This document shows positions 1-7,685 of a stretch of 40,959 nt of DNA, in pieces. This DNA comes from Oscillospiraceae bacterium (GTDB lineage: Bacteria > Bacillota > Clostridia > Oscillospirales > Ruminococcaceae): assembly GCA_900768705.1 (NCBI GenBank), contig CAAGEB010000046.1:1-40959 (forward strand), given 5' to 3'. Position numbers and translations under genes: made by a program. Below the pieces are notes generated by a model. The model ran no database searches, was not told the origin of the DNA, and worked only from the letters and a program-made list of their open reading frames with translations. Numbering within the stretch: position 1 is the first letter of the stretch; each line of letters starts with the position of its first letter.

Positions 1-231
1 AGGAGGATATCGAAAAGCTGATAGCCTCCGCAAATTCCGCACCTGAACCCGAACCCGCTCCTGTTTCCGACAACGGTGGAAAGATGTCGCAGGAGGATAT
101 CGAAAAGCTGATAGCCTCCGCAAATTCCGCACCGGAACCCGAACCCGCCCCCGTTTCCGACAATGGCGGAAAAATGTCGCAGGAGGATATCGAAGCTCTG
201 ATTGGCGGAATGAGGGACGATGTTTCCAGAT
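1..231 (+). repeat. 90-bp in-frame tandem repeat, 2.5 copies visible
   Basis: Units begin at 1, 91 and 181 with exactly 90-base spacing, and the third is cut short by the end of the gene. The two full units differ at six positions. All six are third codon positions and silent (Pro, Ala, Pro, Asn, Gly and Lys codons), so the encoded 30-residue repeat is identical. Confidence 0.95.
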
Positions 232-233
232 AA
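1..233 (+). CDS. 3' end of a protein with FliM-like SQEDIExLI repeats
   Basis: Only the last 77 codons are in the window, and the stop is TAA at 231-233. The visible protein is two full 30-residue repeats and a partial third. Each repeat has the short motif MSQEDIEKLI (MSQEDIEALI in the last), followed by a linker rich in Pro, Glu and Ala. The motif resembles the N-terminal SQDEIDALL segment of FliM, which in flagellated bacteria binds CheY, and similar segments occur in FliN-type proteins. The protein ends with a short polar tail. The N-terminal part, and so the main function, lies outside the window. A link to chemotaxis, motility or signalling is an inference from the motif alone. Confidence 0.75.
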   Translation, partial: EDIEKLIASANSAPEPEPAPVSDNGGKMSQEDIEKLIASANSAPEPEPAPVSDNGGKMSQEDIEALIGGMRDDVSR

Positions 234-318
234 TTTCATAAAATGTTCACAAAATCTTAACCTATTGTCATTGCATTATTTGTATAATATTATCAGCAAG
301 TGAGAAAGGCGACTTTAT

Positions 319-1020
319 ATGAATGTTAAGAAAATGAAAGATAAAATCAAGACCAAACCGGCTTCTCTTGCGCCTGTCCAGCAGTTTATTGAAGATAACC
401 AGCAGCAGGTTATGGAGGAGATGTACAAATTCATCGAGCTGGAGCATCTGTATGAATCCGCTATCCGTGAGGTTAAAACCAAGCTGGAGATACTTGACAG
501 TGAATTCCGAACCAAGTATTCCTACAATCCTATTCACCATATTGAGGACAGGCTGAAATCTCCCGAGAGCATTTATGGAAAAATGCAGCGTAAAGGGCTG
601 TCATTCAATTGTAAGAATGTACGGGAAAACCTGAACGATATTGCCGGCGTGCGGGTCATTTGCAATTATATAGAGGATATTTACACGGTGGCGGATCTGC
701 TTATTGCTCAGGACGATGTGCGGCTTATCAAACGCAAGGACTATATTCGTGAACCCAAAAATAACGGCTATCGAAGCCTCCATCTGGTTATTGAAACGCC
801 GGTGTACCTTTCCGAAAAAAAGGAACTGGTGAATGTTGAGGTGCAGATCCGTACCATTGCAATGGATTTTTGGGCAAGTCTGGAGCACGAGCTGAAATAT
901 AAAACCGATACGGAGGTTTCTGCCGACCTTGCCGCACAGCTGAAGGAATGTGCGGATACCATTGCCGCCACAGACGCCCGTATGCAGCAGATTTACAGAA
1001 CGCTCAAGGAGATAGATTGA
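319..1020 (+). CDS. Small alarmone synthetase (RelQ/YjbM-type GTP pyrophosphokinase)
   Basis: This 233-residue protein is a stand-alone RelA/SpoT synthetase domain. Such enzymes transfer pyrophosphate from ATP to GDP or GTP to make (p)ppGpp in the stringent response. Visible family motifs are RLKSPESIYGKMQRKG (ATP-binding segment), NDIAGVRVIC, and REPKNNGYRSLHLVIETPV (GTP-binding loop), with EVQIRT and FWASLEHELKYK towards the end. There is no HD hydrolase domain and no TGS or ACT domain, so it should only synthesise. The length fits RelQ/YjbM proteins (about 210-230). A GAAAGG ribosome site lies about 10 bases before the ATG, and a TATAAT lies at 283-288 without a good -35. The gene appears monocistronic, ending before a hairpin shared with the convergent gene. 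Confidence 0.93.
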   Translation: MNVKKMKDKIKTKPASLAPVQQFIEDNQQQVMEEMYKFIELEHLYESAIREVKTKLEILDSEFRTKYSYNPIHHIEDRLKSPESIYGKMQRKGLSFNCKNVRENLNDIAGVRVICNYIEDIYTVADLLIAQDDVRLIKRKDYIREPKNNGYRSLHLVIETPVYLSEKKELVNVEVQIRTIAMDFWASLEHELKYKTDTEVSADLAAQLKECADTIAATDARMQQIYRTLKEID

Positions 1021-1056
1021 TTTTTTGTACAGTGTAAAAATATTCCGGATAATTAA

Positions 1057-1084
1057 GAAGCCGCAGTCCGAAAACTGCGGCTTC
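1057..1084. terminator. Bidirectional intrinsic terminator
   Basis: A perfect 11-bp stem (1057-1067 with 1074-1084) has a 6-base loop and lies between two convergent genes. A short T-rich stretch follows on the plus strand and TTAATTATC on the minus strand, so it probably serves both genes. Confidence 0.8.
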
Positions 1085-1107
1085 CTTATGTTCTTGCAAG
1101 CTAAAAA

Positions 1108-1707
1108 CTATTTTTTGTAGAATTCGTCAAGAAACTGTTTCAATAAGGTGACAGTACCGTCAATGCCAAGTGCGGAGCTGTCAATGCAGAGCTGGTAATT
1201 TTGAGGCGTTCCCCAACGCTTGTCGGTATAGTAATTGTAATATGAGGTACGCTGTTTGTCAATCCGTTTAACATAGTTTTCTGCGTGCTTTTCCTCAATT
1301 CCGTACACTTCAATCGCCCGCTTTATCCGTACTTCCAATGGAGCGGAAATAAATATGTTCACAACTCCCTTGAAATTTCTCAGCGCATAATCGGCACATC
1401 TTCCGATGATAACGCAGGACTGCTCGGAAGCTATTTTCTGGATGGCATTCAGCTGTGCGAAAAACAGCGTATCGTCAAAGGGTGCGCCTCCCTGCCCATA
1501 GGAAGTGGACAACAGGTACAGAAAACTGTTGGTACGGCGTTCGTCATTTTCTTCAAAATGGCTCCGGTGGATACCGCTGTCCCCTGCGGCAACCTCCAGC
1601 AGCTTGTTGTCATAAAATTCAACGCCCAGTTGTTCCGCAAGCTTCTGACCTATTTCCCGACCGCCGCTGGCGTACTGCCTTGTTATGGTAATAACCTTGT
1701 TTGCCAT
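1108..1707 (-). CDS. Cytidylate kinase-like family protein
   Basis: This 199-residue protein belongs to the cytidylate-kinase-like P-loop family common in Clostridia. It starts ANKVITITRQYASGGREIG, where the glycine-rich SGGREIG segment is the family's phosphate-binding loop. Next come a lid-like region and VIIGRCADYALRN. The sequence IFISAPLEVRIKR and the NYVKRIDKQRTSYYNYYTDKRWG stretch are also typical. The family is related to CMP kinase, but its true substrate is not established, and it is distinct from the housekeeping Cmk. A GGAGGTGAC ribosome site sits 3-4 bases before the ATG. A perfect TTGACA-N17-TATAAT promoter lies upstream. The gene is a single unit, convergent with the alarmone synthetase gene. 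Confidence 0.88.
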   Translation of the reverse strand: MANKVITITRQYASGGREIGQKLAEQLGVEFYDNKLLEVAAGDSGIHRSHFEENDERRTNSFLYLLSTSYGQGGAPFDDTLFFAQLNAIQKIASEQSCVIIGRCADYALRNFKGVVNIFISAPLEVRIKRAIEVYGIEEKHAENYVKRIDKQRTSYYNYYTDKRWGTPQNYQLCIDSSALGIDGTVTLLKQFLDEFYKK

Positions 1708-1747
1708 AATGTCACCTCCGCATAGAATTAATCCTTTTCTGATTAAT

Positions 1748-1776
1748 ATTATACAACATTTTTACCAAAATGTCAA
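1748..1776 (-). promoter_or_regulatory. Sigma-A promoter of the cytidylate-kinase-like gene
   Basis: On the minus strand TTGACA (1771-1776) and TATAAT (1748-1753) are separated by exactly 17 bases, about 40 bases before the start codon. Confidence 0.85.
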
Positions 1777-2025
1777 ATGATATTTCAAAAAAATCTATGA
1801 ATATCACAAAAGCGTGTCGAAGCCCGTAAATTCAGTCTGTTAAAAAAGACTTTTTACACAAGCAGAAACTGTTTTCAAATCACTTACTTTTCACATTTGA
1901 TATCAAAAAATAAAAATTTTGTAAAAAGACTGTACATTTTGTAAAAAATAATGTATAATAGAAAAGTACAAGTAAAATGATAATAAAATGAGAAGCTGTC
2001 GAGTGGCAGCAATGGGAGTTATTGT
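1777..2025 (+). promoter_or_regulatory. AT-rich intergenic region with -10 of the Na/Pi cotransporter gene
   Basis: The 318-base gap between divergent genes is AT-rich and holds no credible reading frame. TATAAT at 1954-1959 faces right. The best -35 at 17 bases spacing is the poor match TGTACA (1931-1936), so the promoter may be weak or activator-dependent. No riboswitch or strong inverted repeat was recognised. Confidence 0.5.
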
Positions 2026-3789
2026 ATGAGCTTTCAGGATGTTTTGGCAATGCTGGGCGGGCTTGCTGTGTTCATGTTCGGAATGCACACGCTCAGCAAT
2101 TCACTTGAAAAACTCGCAGGCGGAAAAATCGAACACTGGCTGGAAAAAATGACCTCCAGCCCCATCAAAGGCGTTGCACTGGGTGCAGGAATAACGGCGC
2201 TTATTCAATCCTCCGCCGCAACTACGGTTATGCTGGTGGGATTTGTAAACTCCGGTCTGATGAAGCTTTCTCAGGCCATTGGCGTTATAATGGGCGCAAA
2301 CATCGGAACCACCGCCACCAGCTGGCTGGTGAGTTTGTCCACTGTGGAAGCCGGCGGAATAATGGCACTTTTCAGTCCGAAAACCTTCACCCCCATAATT
2401 GCAATTGTGGGAATTATTATGGCAATGTTTACCAAGTCGGATAAGAAGAAAACGGTAGGCACCATTCTGCTGGGATTTTCGCTTCTGATGTTCGGCATGA
2501 ATTCAATGTCATCTGCTGCGTCGGGTCTCTCTGAAAATGAAGCATTCCAGAATGTGATGATTATGTTCTCAAATCCTGTTCTGGGCGTTCTTGTGGGAGC
2601 TTTGTTGACTGCGGTTTTGCAATCCTCGTCGGTTTCAATCGGTATTCTCCAGTCTCTTTCTGCCAATACGGGAGCTGTTACCTATTCCATTGCTCTGCCG
2701 ATTATTCTCGGACAGAATATCGGTTCCTGTGTTACGGCGCTTATTTCCTCTGTGGGAGCAAATAAGTCTGCAAAAAGGGTTGCCATTGTGCATCTTTACT
2801 TCAACATAATCGGCACTGTGGTTTTCCTGTCGCTGTTTTATATTGTCAATGCCATAGTTGATCTTCCATTCATGAACGATCAGCTGAGTTCCGTGGGCAT
2901 TGCGATAATTCACACCTGCTTTAACCTGCTTGCAACTGCGCTGTTTCTGCCCTTTACAAAGCAGCTGGAGAAGCTTGCCTGCCTTACCGTCCGTGACAAG
3001 CCAGGAGAAGAGAATTCCGAAATGCCTATGCTGGACAAGCGTTTTCTGAATACTCCCGCTGTTGCTATCGAGCAGTGCAAGAATGTGGCTTTCAAGATGG
3101 CAGAGCTTACCAGAAAGACCCTGCTGATGGCAATAGGGCTTGTTTCGGAATATGATAAAAATATTGCCGTGGAAGTTGCGGACAACGAAAATACAATTGA
3201 TATTTACGAGGATAAAATCGGTTCCTATATTCTTCAGGTCGGCTCAAAGGATCTGTCCGTAAACGATAGTCAGGTGGTTTCCAATCTTCTGCATACTATC
3301 GGAGATCTGGAGCGTATTTCCGATCATGCGGTAAATATTATGGAAGCCGCCGAGGAAATGCACACCAAGAAAATCAGCTTTTCTCCCGCTGCGGAAAAGG
3401 AAATCGGCATTATGGAAAAAGCCGTTACCGAAATACTTAATATGTCCATAGATTCCTTCATTGAGTCTGATGTTTCTCTTGCAAAGGAAGTTGAGCCGCT
3501 GGAGGATGTTATCGACGGACTTCGCACCGAGCTTAAAAACCGACATGTTGATCGTCTTAGAAACGGCGTTTGCACCATAGAGCTTGGCTTTATTCTTCAG
3601 GATCTGCTCACAAATTTCGAGCGGGTTTCCGACCATTGCTCAAATATTGCGGTCTGTCTTATTCAGATAAAGGAAAACAGCCTGGATACTCACGAATATA
3701 TGAACGAGCTGAAAAAGCTGGAAAAATCAGAATTTATGGACGAGTTCAATGTTTATAAAAACAAATACGCACTTCCCGAGGCTAAATAA
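2026..3789 (+). CDS. Na+/phosphate cotransporter with C-terminal PhoU domain
   Basis: This 587-residue protein has the two-part structure of bacterial NptA/Na-Pi-cotransporter family proteins. The first ~320 residues are hydrophobic membrane segments with the inverted family repeats, including GAGITALIQSSAATTVMLVG and, later, LLTAVLQSSSVSIG; these QSS motifs form the ion and phosphate site. Residues ~345-570 are a cytoplasmic four-helix PhoU-like domain, with IGDLERISDHAVNI and LLTNFERVSDHCSNIA. It should import phosphate coupled to sodium in the cytoplasmic membrane. GGGAG lies 7 bases before the ATG. The gene is followed by a terminator and has no phosphate-regulon neighbours. No Pho box was recognised. 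Confidence 0.93.
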   Translation: MSFQDVLAMLGGLAVFMFGMHTLSNSLEKLAGGKIEHWLEKMTSSPIKGVALGAGITALIQSSAATTVMLVGFVNSGLMKLSQAIGVIMGANIGTTATSWLVSLSTVEAGGIMALFSPKTFTPIIAIVGIIMAMFTKSDKKKTVGTILLGFSLLMFGMNSMSSAASGLSENEAFQNVMIMFSNPVLGVLVGALLTAVLQSSSVSIGILQSLSANTGAVTYSIALPIILGQNIGSCVTALISSVGANKSAKRVAIVHLYFNIIGTVVFLSLFYIVNAIVDLPFMNDQLSSVGIAIIHTCFNLLATALFLPFTKQLEKLACLTVRDKPGEENSEMPMLDKRFLNTPAVAIEQCKNVAFKMAELTRKTLLMAIGLVSEYDKNIAVEVADNENTIDIYEDKIGSYILQVGSKDLSVNDSQVVSNLLHTIGDLERISDHAVNIMEAAEEMHTKKISFSPAAEKEIGIMEKAVTEILNMSIDSFIESDVSLAKEVEPLEDVIDGLRTELKNRHVDRLRNGVCTIELGFILQDLLTNFERVSDHCSNIAVCLIQIKENSLDTHEYMNELKKLEKSEFMDEFNVYKNKYALPEAK

Positions 3790-3824
3790 GGAAAGTTTGA
3801 TTAATACAAATGTATATAGCCAAT

Positions 3825-3850
3825 CCCCGCAGACGGTTTTATCTGCGGGG
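3825..3850 (+). terminator. Intrinsic terminator after the Na/Pi cotransporter gene
   Basis: A 9-bp stem CCCCGCAGA/TCTGCGGGG encloses an 8-base loop and is followed by CTTAATTT. The T-run is weak, but the position 36 bases after the stop codon is right. Confidence 0.7.
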
Positions 3851-3867
3851 CTTAATTTCACTTGTTT

Positions 3868-3889
3868 GGGGCTAACGCTCCCTGCACCC
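3868..3889. repeat. Fragment of a GC-rich intergenic repeat
   Basis: These 22 bases match 19548-19569 with one mismatch (core GGGCTAACGC, then CCCTGCACCC). Both copies lie in intergenic DNA just after a gene's 3' end. Here the copy is degenerate and continues into sequence that no longer matches. It probably belongs to a dispersed repeat family of this genome. The rest of the gap to 3976 holds nothing recognised. Confidence 0.6.
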
Positions 3890-3976
3890 TCGCTTTCTTG
3901 GGCTTGTGCAGACTTATTACCTTACAGGCACAGACTAATCTGTATTGCAAAGTACCGTTGGGAACAGCTCCGGGGT

Positions 3977-4180
3977 TTATTCTATTACCCTATAATCCAT
4001 ATCCTCAACTGCTTTTTTCAGTATTGAGAAATCAACCTCTTCTTTCAATTTTACTACGGCGGTTCCCTTTGTGTGATCCGCCTCGGCACTTTCCACCTGC
4101 GGAATGGCTTCGAGGGCTTTTTTTACAGCTGCTTCGCAGTGTCCGCACATCATTCCTTCGATTTTCATTGTGATTTCCAT
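3977..4180 (-). CDS. copZ: CopZ-like copper chaperone, possible independent internal start
   Basis: A 67-residue heavy-metal-associated domain with MKIEGMMCGHCEAAVKK occupies the 3' end of the copA frame. An excellent ribosome site, AAGGAGG, sits 7 bases before an in-frame ATG at 4180. No stop codon separates it from copA. The sequence therefore allows both a CopA-CopZ fusion and a free CopZ that would carry Cu(I) to CopA or CsoR. The linker before it reads like translated intergenic sequence (Lys, Arg and Asn rich), which suggests loss of the copA stop codon. Which form is made cannot be told from sequence. Confidence 0.7.
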   Translation of the reverse strand: MEITMKIEGMMCGHCEAAVKKALEAIPQVESAEADHTKGTAVVKLKEEVDFSILKKAVEDMDYRVIE

Positions 4181-6502
4181 GTTATTTTCCTCCTTATTTT
4201 TATTCGGCAATTCGCTGCCGACGGTTGACTTTGTTTTCCTGCGTTTCCGATGATCGTGCCTGCGGCTGTATATATCGGTGAGATTAAGCCGAAGGGCATT
4301 CGTAACAACGCAGAAGCTGGAAAGGCTCATAGCCGCCGCTCCGAACATCGGATTAAGCCTCCATCCGAAAAGCGGAATCCATATTCCTGCCGCAAGGGGT
4401 ATCCCTATTACATTATATATAAACGCCCAGAATAAATTCTGACGAATATTACGCAGTGTGGAGCGGCCGAGGCGTATTGCTGCGGGAACATCGGACAGGG
4501 TGCTTTTCATCAGAACTATGTCTGCCGCATCTATGGCAATATCGGAGCCTGCGCCGATTGCTGCGCCGATATCCGCACGGGTGAGGGCGGGAGCGTCGTT
4601 TATTCCGTCGCCTGCCATCATAACCTTTCCCTGCTTTTGAAGCTCTGCGATTACTTCTTCTTTGTCTCCCGGAAGCACTTCCGCAATAACCTCGTCAACT
4701 CCTGCGATTTTTCCTACCGCTTCGGCAGTTCTGCGGTTATCTCCTGTGAGCATAACGGTTTTTATGCCCATATTTTTAAGCTGAGCGATTGCGTCCGGAC
4801 TGTCCTCCTTGATGCTGTCCGCAACGGCGATTATTCCCATCAATTGCTTTTCACGGCAGAAGAAAAGCGGGGTTTTTCCTTCGTTGGATAGAATTTCGGA
4901 AGTGGAACGCATTGCTTCGGGAATGTCGCAATAGGTTTCGCAAAGCCGCATATTTCCCGCAATATATTCCTTGCCGCTGATTTTTGCGGAAAGACCGCTT
5001 CCCCGCAAAACCTTGAATTCCTCCGGCTCCGAGGGCGTAAAGCCCTGCTTTTTTCCGTAATCCACAATAGGCTTCGCCAGTGGATGTTCGCTGCGTTTTT
5101 CAAGAGAAAAGGCAGTTTGGGCAAGCTCTGTTTCCGAAAAGCCTTCGGCGGGAATTAGATCGGTAAGTTCGGGAGAACCCTTGGTGATTGTTCCGGTTTT
5201 ATCCAGAACAACAATGTCCGTTTTGCCGGCATTTTCCAACGAAACTGCCGTTTTGAACAGAATTCCGTGCTTCGCACCTATTCCGCTTCCTACCATAATT
5301 GCCACCGGAGTAGCCAGACCCAGAGCGCAGGGGCAGGAAATAACCAACACGGAAATTCCCCGTTCCAACGCATATCCTGCTCCGCTTCCCGTTAAAAGCC
5401 AGACGGCAATAGTAATCAGGGAAACTGCAATAACCACAGGCACGAATACGCCCGATACCTTGTCGGCGATTTTGGCAATGGGGGCTTTTGTTGCGGCGGC
5501 ATCGCTTACCATACGGATTATCTGAGAAAGGGATGTATTTTCGCCCACTCGGGTTGCCTTGCAGCGGATATAACCGGACTGATTAATTGTGGCAGCGGAA
5601 ACGCTGTCTCCGATTATTTTGTCTGCGGGAACGCTTTCACCGGTAAGAGCGGATTCATCAACGGCGGTTTCGCCTTCAATCACAATTCCGTCGGTGGGAA
5701 TGCTTTCCCCGGGCTTTACGGCGAAAATATCACCCATGTTGACCTGTTCGGCAGGAACGGTAACTTCAAAGCCGTTTTTTATCAGCACAGCCGTTTTGGG
5801 AGCAAGGTTTATAAGCCCTTTTATGGCATTTGTGGTTTTTCCTTTGGAATATGCTTCAAGGAGTTTTCCGAGCGTTATCAGTGTGAGAATCATTCCCGCA
5901 CTTTCAAAATACAGCTCGTGCATATATTGCATTACAATTTCCTGATTTCCCGCCGCCGAAGCTCCGGACATCATAAACAGCGCATATACGCTGTATCCGT
6001 AAGCCGCAGCGGAACCGAGGGCGACAAGAGTATCCATATTGGGAGCTTTATGGATTAACCCTTTAAAGCCGCTTATGAAGAATTTCTGATTAATCACCAT
6101 AATCGCCGTGGTGAGAAGCAGCTGTGCCAGTCCCATTGCAATATGGTCATCTGCAAGAAAGGGCGTAAGCGGCCAGCCCCACATCATCGCACCCATAGAA
6201 ATGTACATCAGAATTGCCAGAAAAATCAGACTGCTGATTAGCCTGATTTTCATTCCGTGAATTTCTTTGTCAGCCGGAGTATCATCTTCCGCAGGTTTTT
6301 CCCTGTCCTTAACGGAAGCACCGTAGCCTGCGTTTTCGACTGCTTTGATTATGGCGGCGGGTTGGGCGTTTCCTTCCACGCCCATTGAATTTGTCAGCAG
6401 ACTTACTGAGCAGGAGGTGACGCCTTTTACCGCCGAAACAGCCTTTTCAATTCTTGCGCTGCAGGCGGCACAGCTCATTCCCGTAACATTATATTGCCGC
6501 AT
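3977..6502 (-). CDS. copA: Copper-translocating P1B-type ATPase CopA with fused CopZ-like tail
   Basis: This 841-residue protein is a copper-exporting ATPase in the cytoplasmic membrane. Residues 1-66 are a heavy-metal-binding domain with GMSCAACS (Cys11 and Cys14). The actuator TGES is at ~288-291. The intramembrane metal site CPC is at 390-392 within SCPCALGLATP. The phosphorylated aspartate is D434 in DKTGT, and the hinge GDGINDAP is at ~631-638. A polar linker (about 747-774) leads to a second metal-binding domain with MCGHC (residues ~785-789), which normally is a separate CopZ chaperone. That tail also has its own ribosome site. The start is 8 bases after csoR, so the two are co-transcribed from the CsoR-controlled promoter. 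Confidence 0.95.
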   Translation of the reverse strand: MRQYNVTGMSCAACSARIEKAVSAVKGVTSCSVSLLTNSMGVEGNAQPAAIIKAVENAGYGASVKDREKPAEDDTPADKEIHGMKIRLISSLIFLAILMYISMGAMMWGWPLTPFLADDHIAMGLAQLLLTTAIMVINQKFFISGFKGLIHKAPNMDTLVALGSAAAYGYSVYALFMMSGASAAGNQEIVMQYMHELYFESAGMILTLITLGKLLEAYSKGKTTNAIKGLINLAPKTAVLIKNGFEVTVPAEQVNMGDIFAVKPGESIPTDGIVIEGETAVDESALTGESVPADKIIGDSVSAATINQSGYIRCKATRVGENTSLSQIIRMVSDAAATKAPIAKIADKVSGVFVPVVIAVSLITIAVWLLTGSGAGYALERGISVLVISCPCALGLATPVAIMVGSGIGAKHGILFKTAVSLENAGKTDIVVLDKTGTITKGSPELTDLIPAEGFSETELAQTAFSLEKRSEHPLAKPIVDYGKKQGFTPSEPEEFKVLRGSGLSAKISGKEYIAGNMRLCETYCDIPEAMRSTSEILSNEGKTPLFFCREKQLMGIIAVADSIKEDSPDAIAQLKNMGIKTVMLTGDNRRTAEAVGKIAGVDEVIAEVLPGDKEEVIAELQKQGKVMMAGDGINDAPALTRADIGAAIGAGSDIAIDAADIVLMKSTLSDVPAAIRLGRSTLRNIRQNLFWAFIYNVIGIPLAAGIWIPLFGWRLNPMFGAAAMSLSSFCVVTNALRLNLTDIYSRRHDHRKRRKTKSTVGSELPNKNKEENNMEITMKIEGMMCGHCEAAVKKALEAIPQVESAEADHTKGTAVVKLKEEVDFSILKKAVEDMDYRVIE

Positions 6503-6510
6503 ATTCTCAC

Positions 6511-6813
6511 CTACTTCATTAATTTCTGCAATGTGTTCACCAGCTCGTCAATCACATCGTCATTTCCGTTTCTGATATTATCTGCAACACAGGTGCGAAT
6601 ATGCTCTGCAAGAAGCTCCTTGCTGAAGGAATTCAGTGCGGCGTTTACAGCGGCGGTCTGCACAAGAATATCGGTGCAGTAGGCACTGTTTTCCACCATT
6701 TTCTTTATTCCGTTTATCTGACCGGAAATTCTGTTCAGACGGTTTATAAGACGCTTGTATTCCTCTTCGGAGCGTTTCTTGGTTTTCTTGCAGCAGCATT
6801 CTTTTTCTTCCAC
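6511..6813 (-). CDS. csoR: Copper-sensing transcriptional repressor CsoR
   Basis: This 100-residue, all-helical protein is of the CsoR/RcnR family, starting at GTG 6813 with a GAGGTGAT ribosome site just upstream. It has the family core RLNRISGQINGIKKMVE. The Cu(I) ligands of the C-H-C fingerprint are visible as Cys in AYCTDIL and as His and Cys in AEHIRTC. The N-terminus carries an extra Cys cluster (ECCCKK) that could also bind metal. An upstream in-frame start would translate promoter DNA and is rejected. It is the first gene of the copper operon, 8 bases before copA. When copper binds, CsoR releases its operator, so it represses itself and copA. Confidence 0.93.
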   Translation of the reverse strand: MEEKECCCKKTKKRSEEEYKRLINRLNRISGQINGIKKMVENSAYCTDILVQTAAVNAALNSFSKELLAEHIRTCVADNIRNGNDDVIDELVNTLQKLMK

Positions 6814-6834
6814 AGTATCACCTCGTTTACTGTT

Positions 6835-6863
6835 ATTATATACCCTCCCGGGGTATCTGTCAA
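6835..6863 (-). promoter_or_regulatory. csoR-copA promoter with CsoR-type operator in the spacer
   Basis: On the minus strand TTGACA (6858-6863) and TATAAT (6835-6840) are separated by 17 bases. The palindrome ATACCC-N5-GGGTAT (6840-6856) fills that spacer. It matches the GC-centred TACCC/GGGTA form of known CsoR operators. A bound repressor would block RNA polymerase directly. Confidence 0.9.
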
Positions 6864-6924
6864 GAGCGTATTTGCTATGTCGAAAAAAGATTAATAAATT
6901 TGTGCAAAATCTTAATAAAAATGC

Positions 6925-6953
6925 TTGACAAATTAATAAAAGCGTGATATAAT
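6925..6953 (+). promoter_or_regulatory. Sigma-A promoter of the ribbon-helix-helix gene
   Basis: TTGACA (6925-6930) and TATAAT (6948-6953) are separated by exactly 17 bases. Transcription should begin near 6960, which decides the start codon of the next gene. Confidence 0.88.
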
Positions 6954-6994
6954 TATTAATAATGAGAGCAAAAGCTGCGGGAGGTGATGAAAAA

Positions 6995-7645
6995 GTGGGT
7001 AAAAGCATATACAGTCTGGTTCTCTCCGACGAGGTGGTGGAAGAGGTGGATATGATGGCTCAGAGCAGCGGTCTGTCCCGTTCGGCGATGATAAACAGCA
7101 TACTTGCCGAGCGGGTGGCTTGCACAACCGCTGAAATGCGGCTGAGGGATATTCTGCAGGCGGCGGAGCAGGCTATGAACAGCTGCTTTGCTCTTTCGCA
7201 GTCAACAGCAAGTACCCTTTCCGCACGAACCTCTCTCAAGTACCGATACAAGCCTACGGTACATTATTCCGTGGAGTTTTTTCCGAGGGACGGCAGGAGA
7301 GCGGGGGAATTCAGGGTTTCTTCCCGAACCAGAAACGAGGAGCTTATCGGAGGGCTGAACAGGTTCTATCTGTTTTGGGTGTCGCTGGAGCAGAAATATA
7401 TTTCCTCACATCTGAAAAATGAGCTTGCTTTTTCCGCCGTTGACGGGAAATTCACAAGAGAGCTTGACCTTCCGGGGGACGCAATTTCCGACAATGCTCT
7501 CGGAAAAGCGGTGGCGGAGTATGTGGGTATGTTTGACGGAACAATGAAAGCCTATTTCTCCGGACTTCCCGATGAAGCTATCGCACATTGCTATGCGGAA
7601 AATTATTACCGTGAGGCAATAGCCCGACAAAGCATTATTCTTTAG
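6995..7645 (+). CDS. Ribbon-helix-helix domain protein upstream of clpB
   Basis: A protein of 216 residues, starting at GTG 6995 with a GGAGGTGA site 6-7 bases upstream. An in-frame ATG at 6962 would be almost at the predicted transcript start with no ribosome site. The first ~45 residues (SIYSLVLSDEVVEEVDMMA, then SGLSRSAMINSILAERV) fit a ribbon-helix-helix DNA-binding fold: one strand then two helices. The remaining ~170 residues are unlike any family I recognise, with a Tyr- and Phe-rich beta segment (YSVEFFPRDGRRAGEFRVS) and helical ends. It ends 40 bases before clpB with no terminator between, so co-transcription is likely. A role as local regulator is an inference. Confidence 0.8.
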   Translation: MGKSIYSLVLSDEVVEEVDMMAQSSGLSRSAMINSILAERVACTTAEMRLRDILQAAEQAMNSCFALSQSTASTLSARTSLKYRYKPTVHYSVEFFPRDGRRAGEFRVSSRTRNEELIGGLNRFYLFWVSLEQKYISSHLKNELAFSAVDGKFTRELDLPGDAISDNALGKAVAEYVGMFDGTMKAYFSGLPDEAIAHCYAENYYREAIARQSIIL

Positions 7646-7685
7646 ATAATCGTATAATCAGATAGAAAGAACAGGAGGTATGTTT

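Noticed and set aside
6814..7008. Upstream extension of csoR to an ATG at 7008
   Set aside because: It would translate through the csoR promoter and operator and over the divergent promoter. The GTG at 6813 has a proper ribosome site and gives the usual CsoR length.
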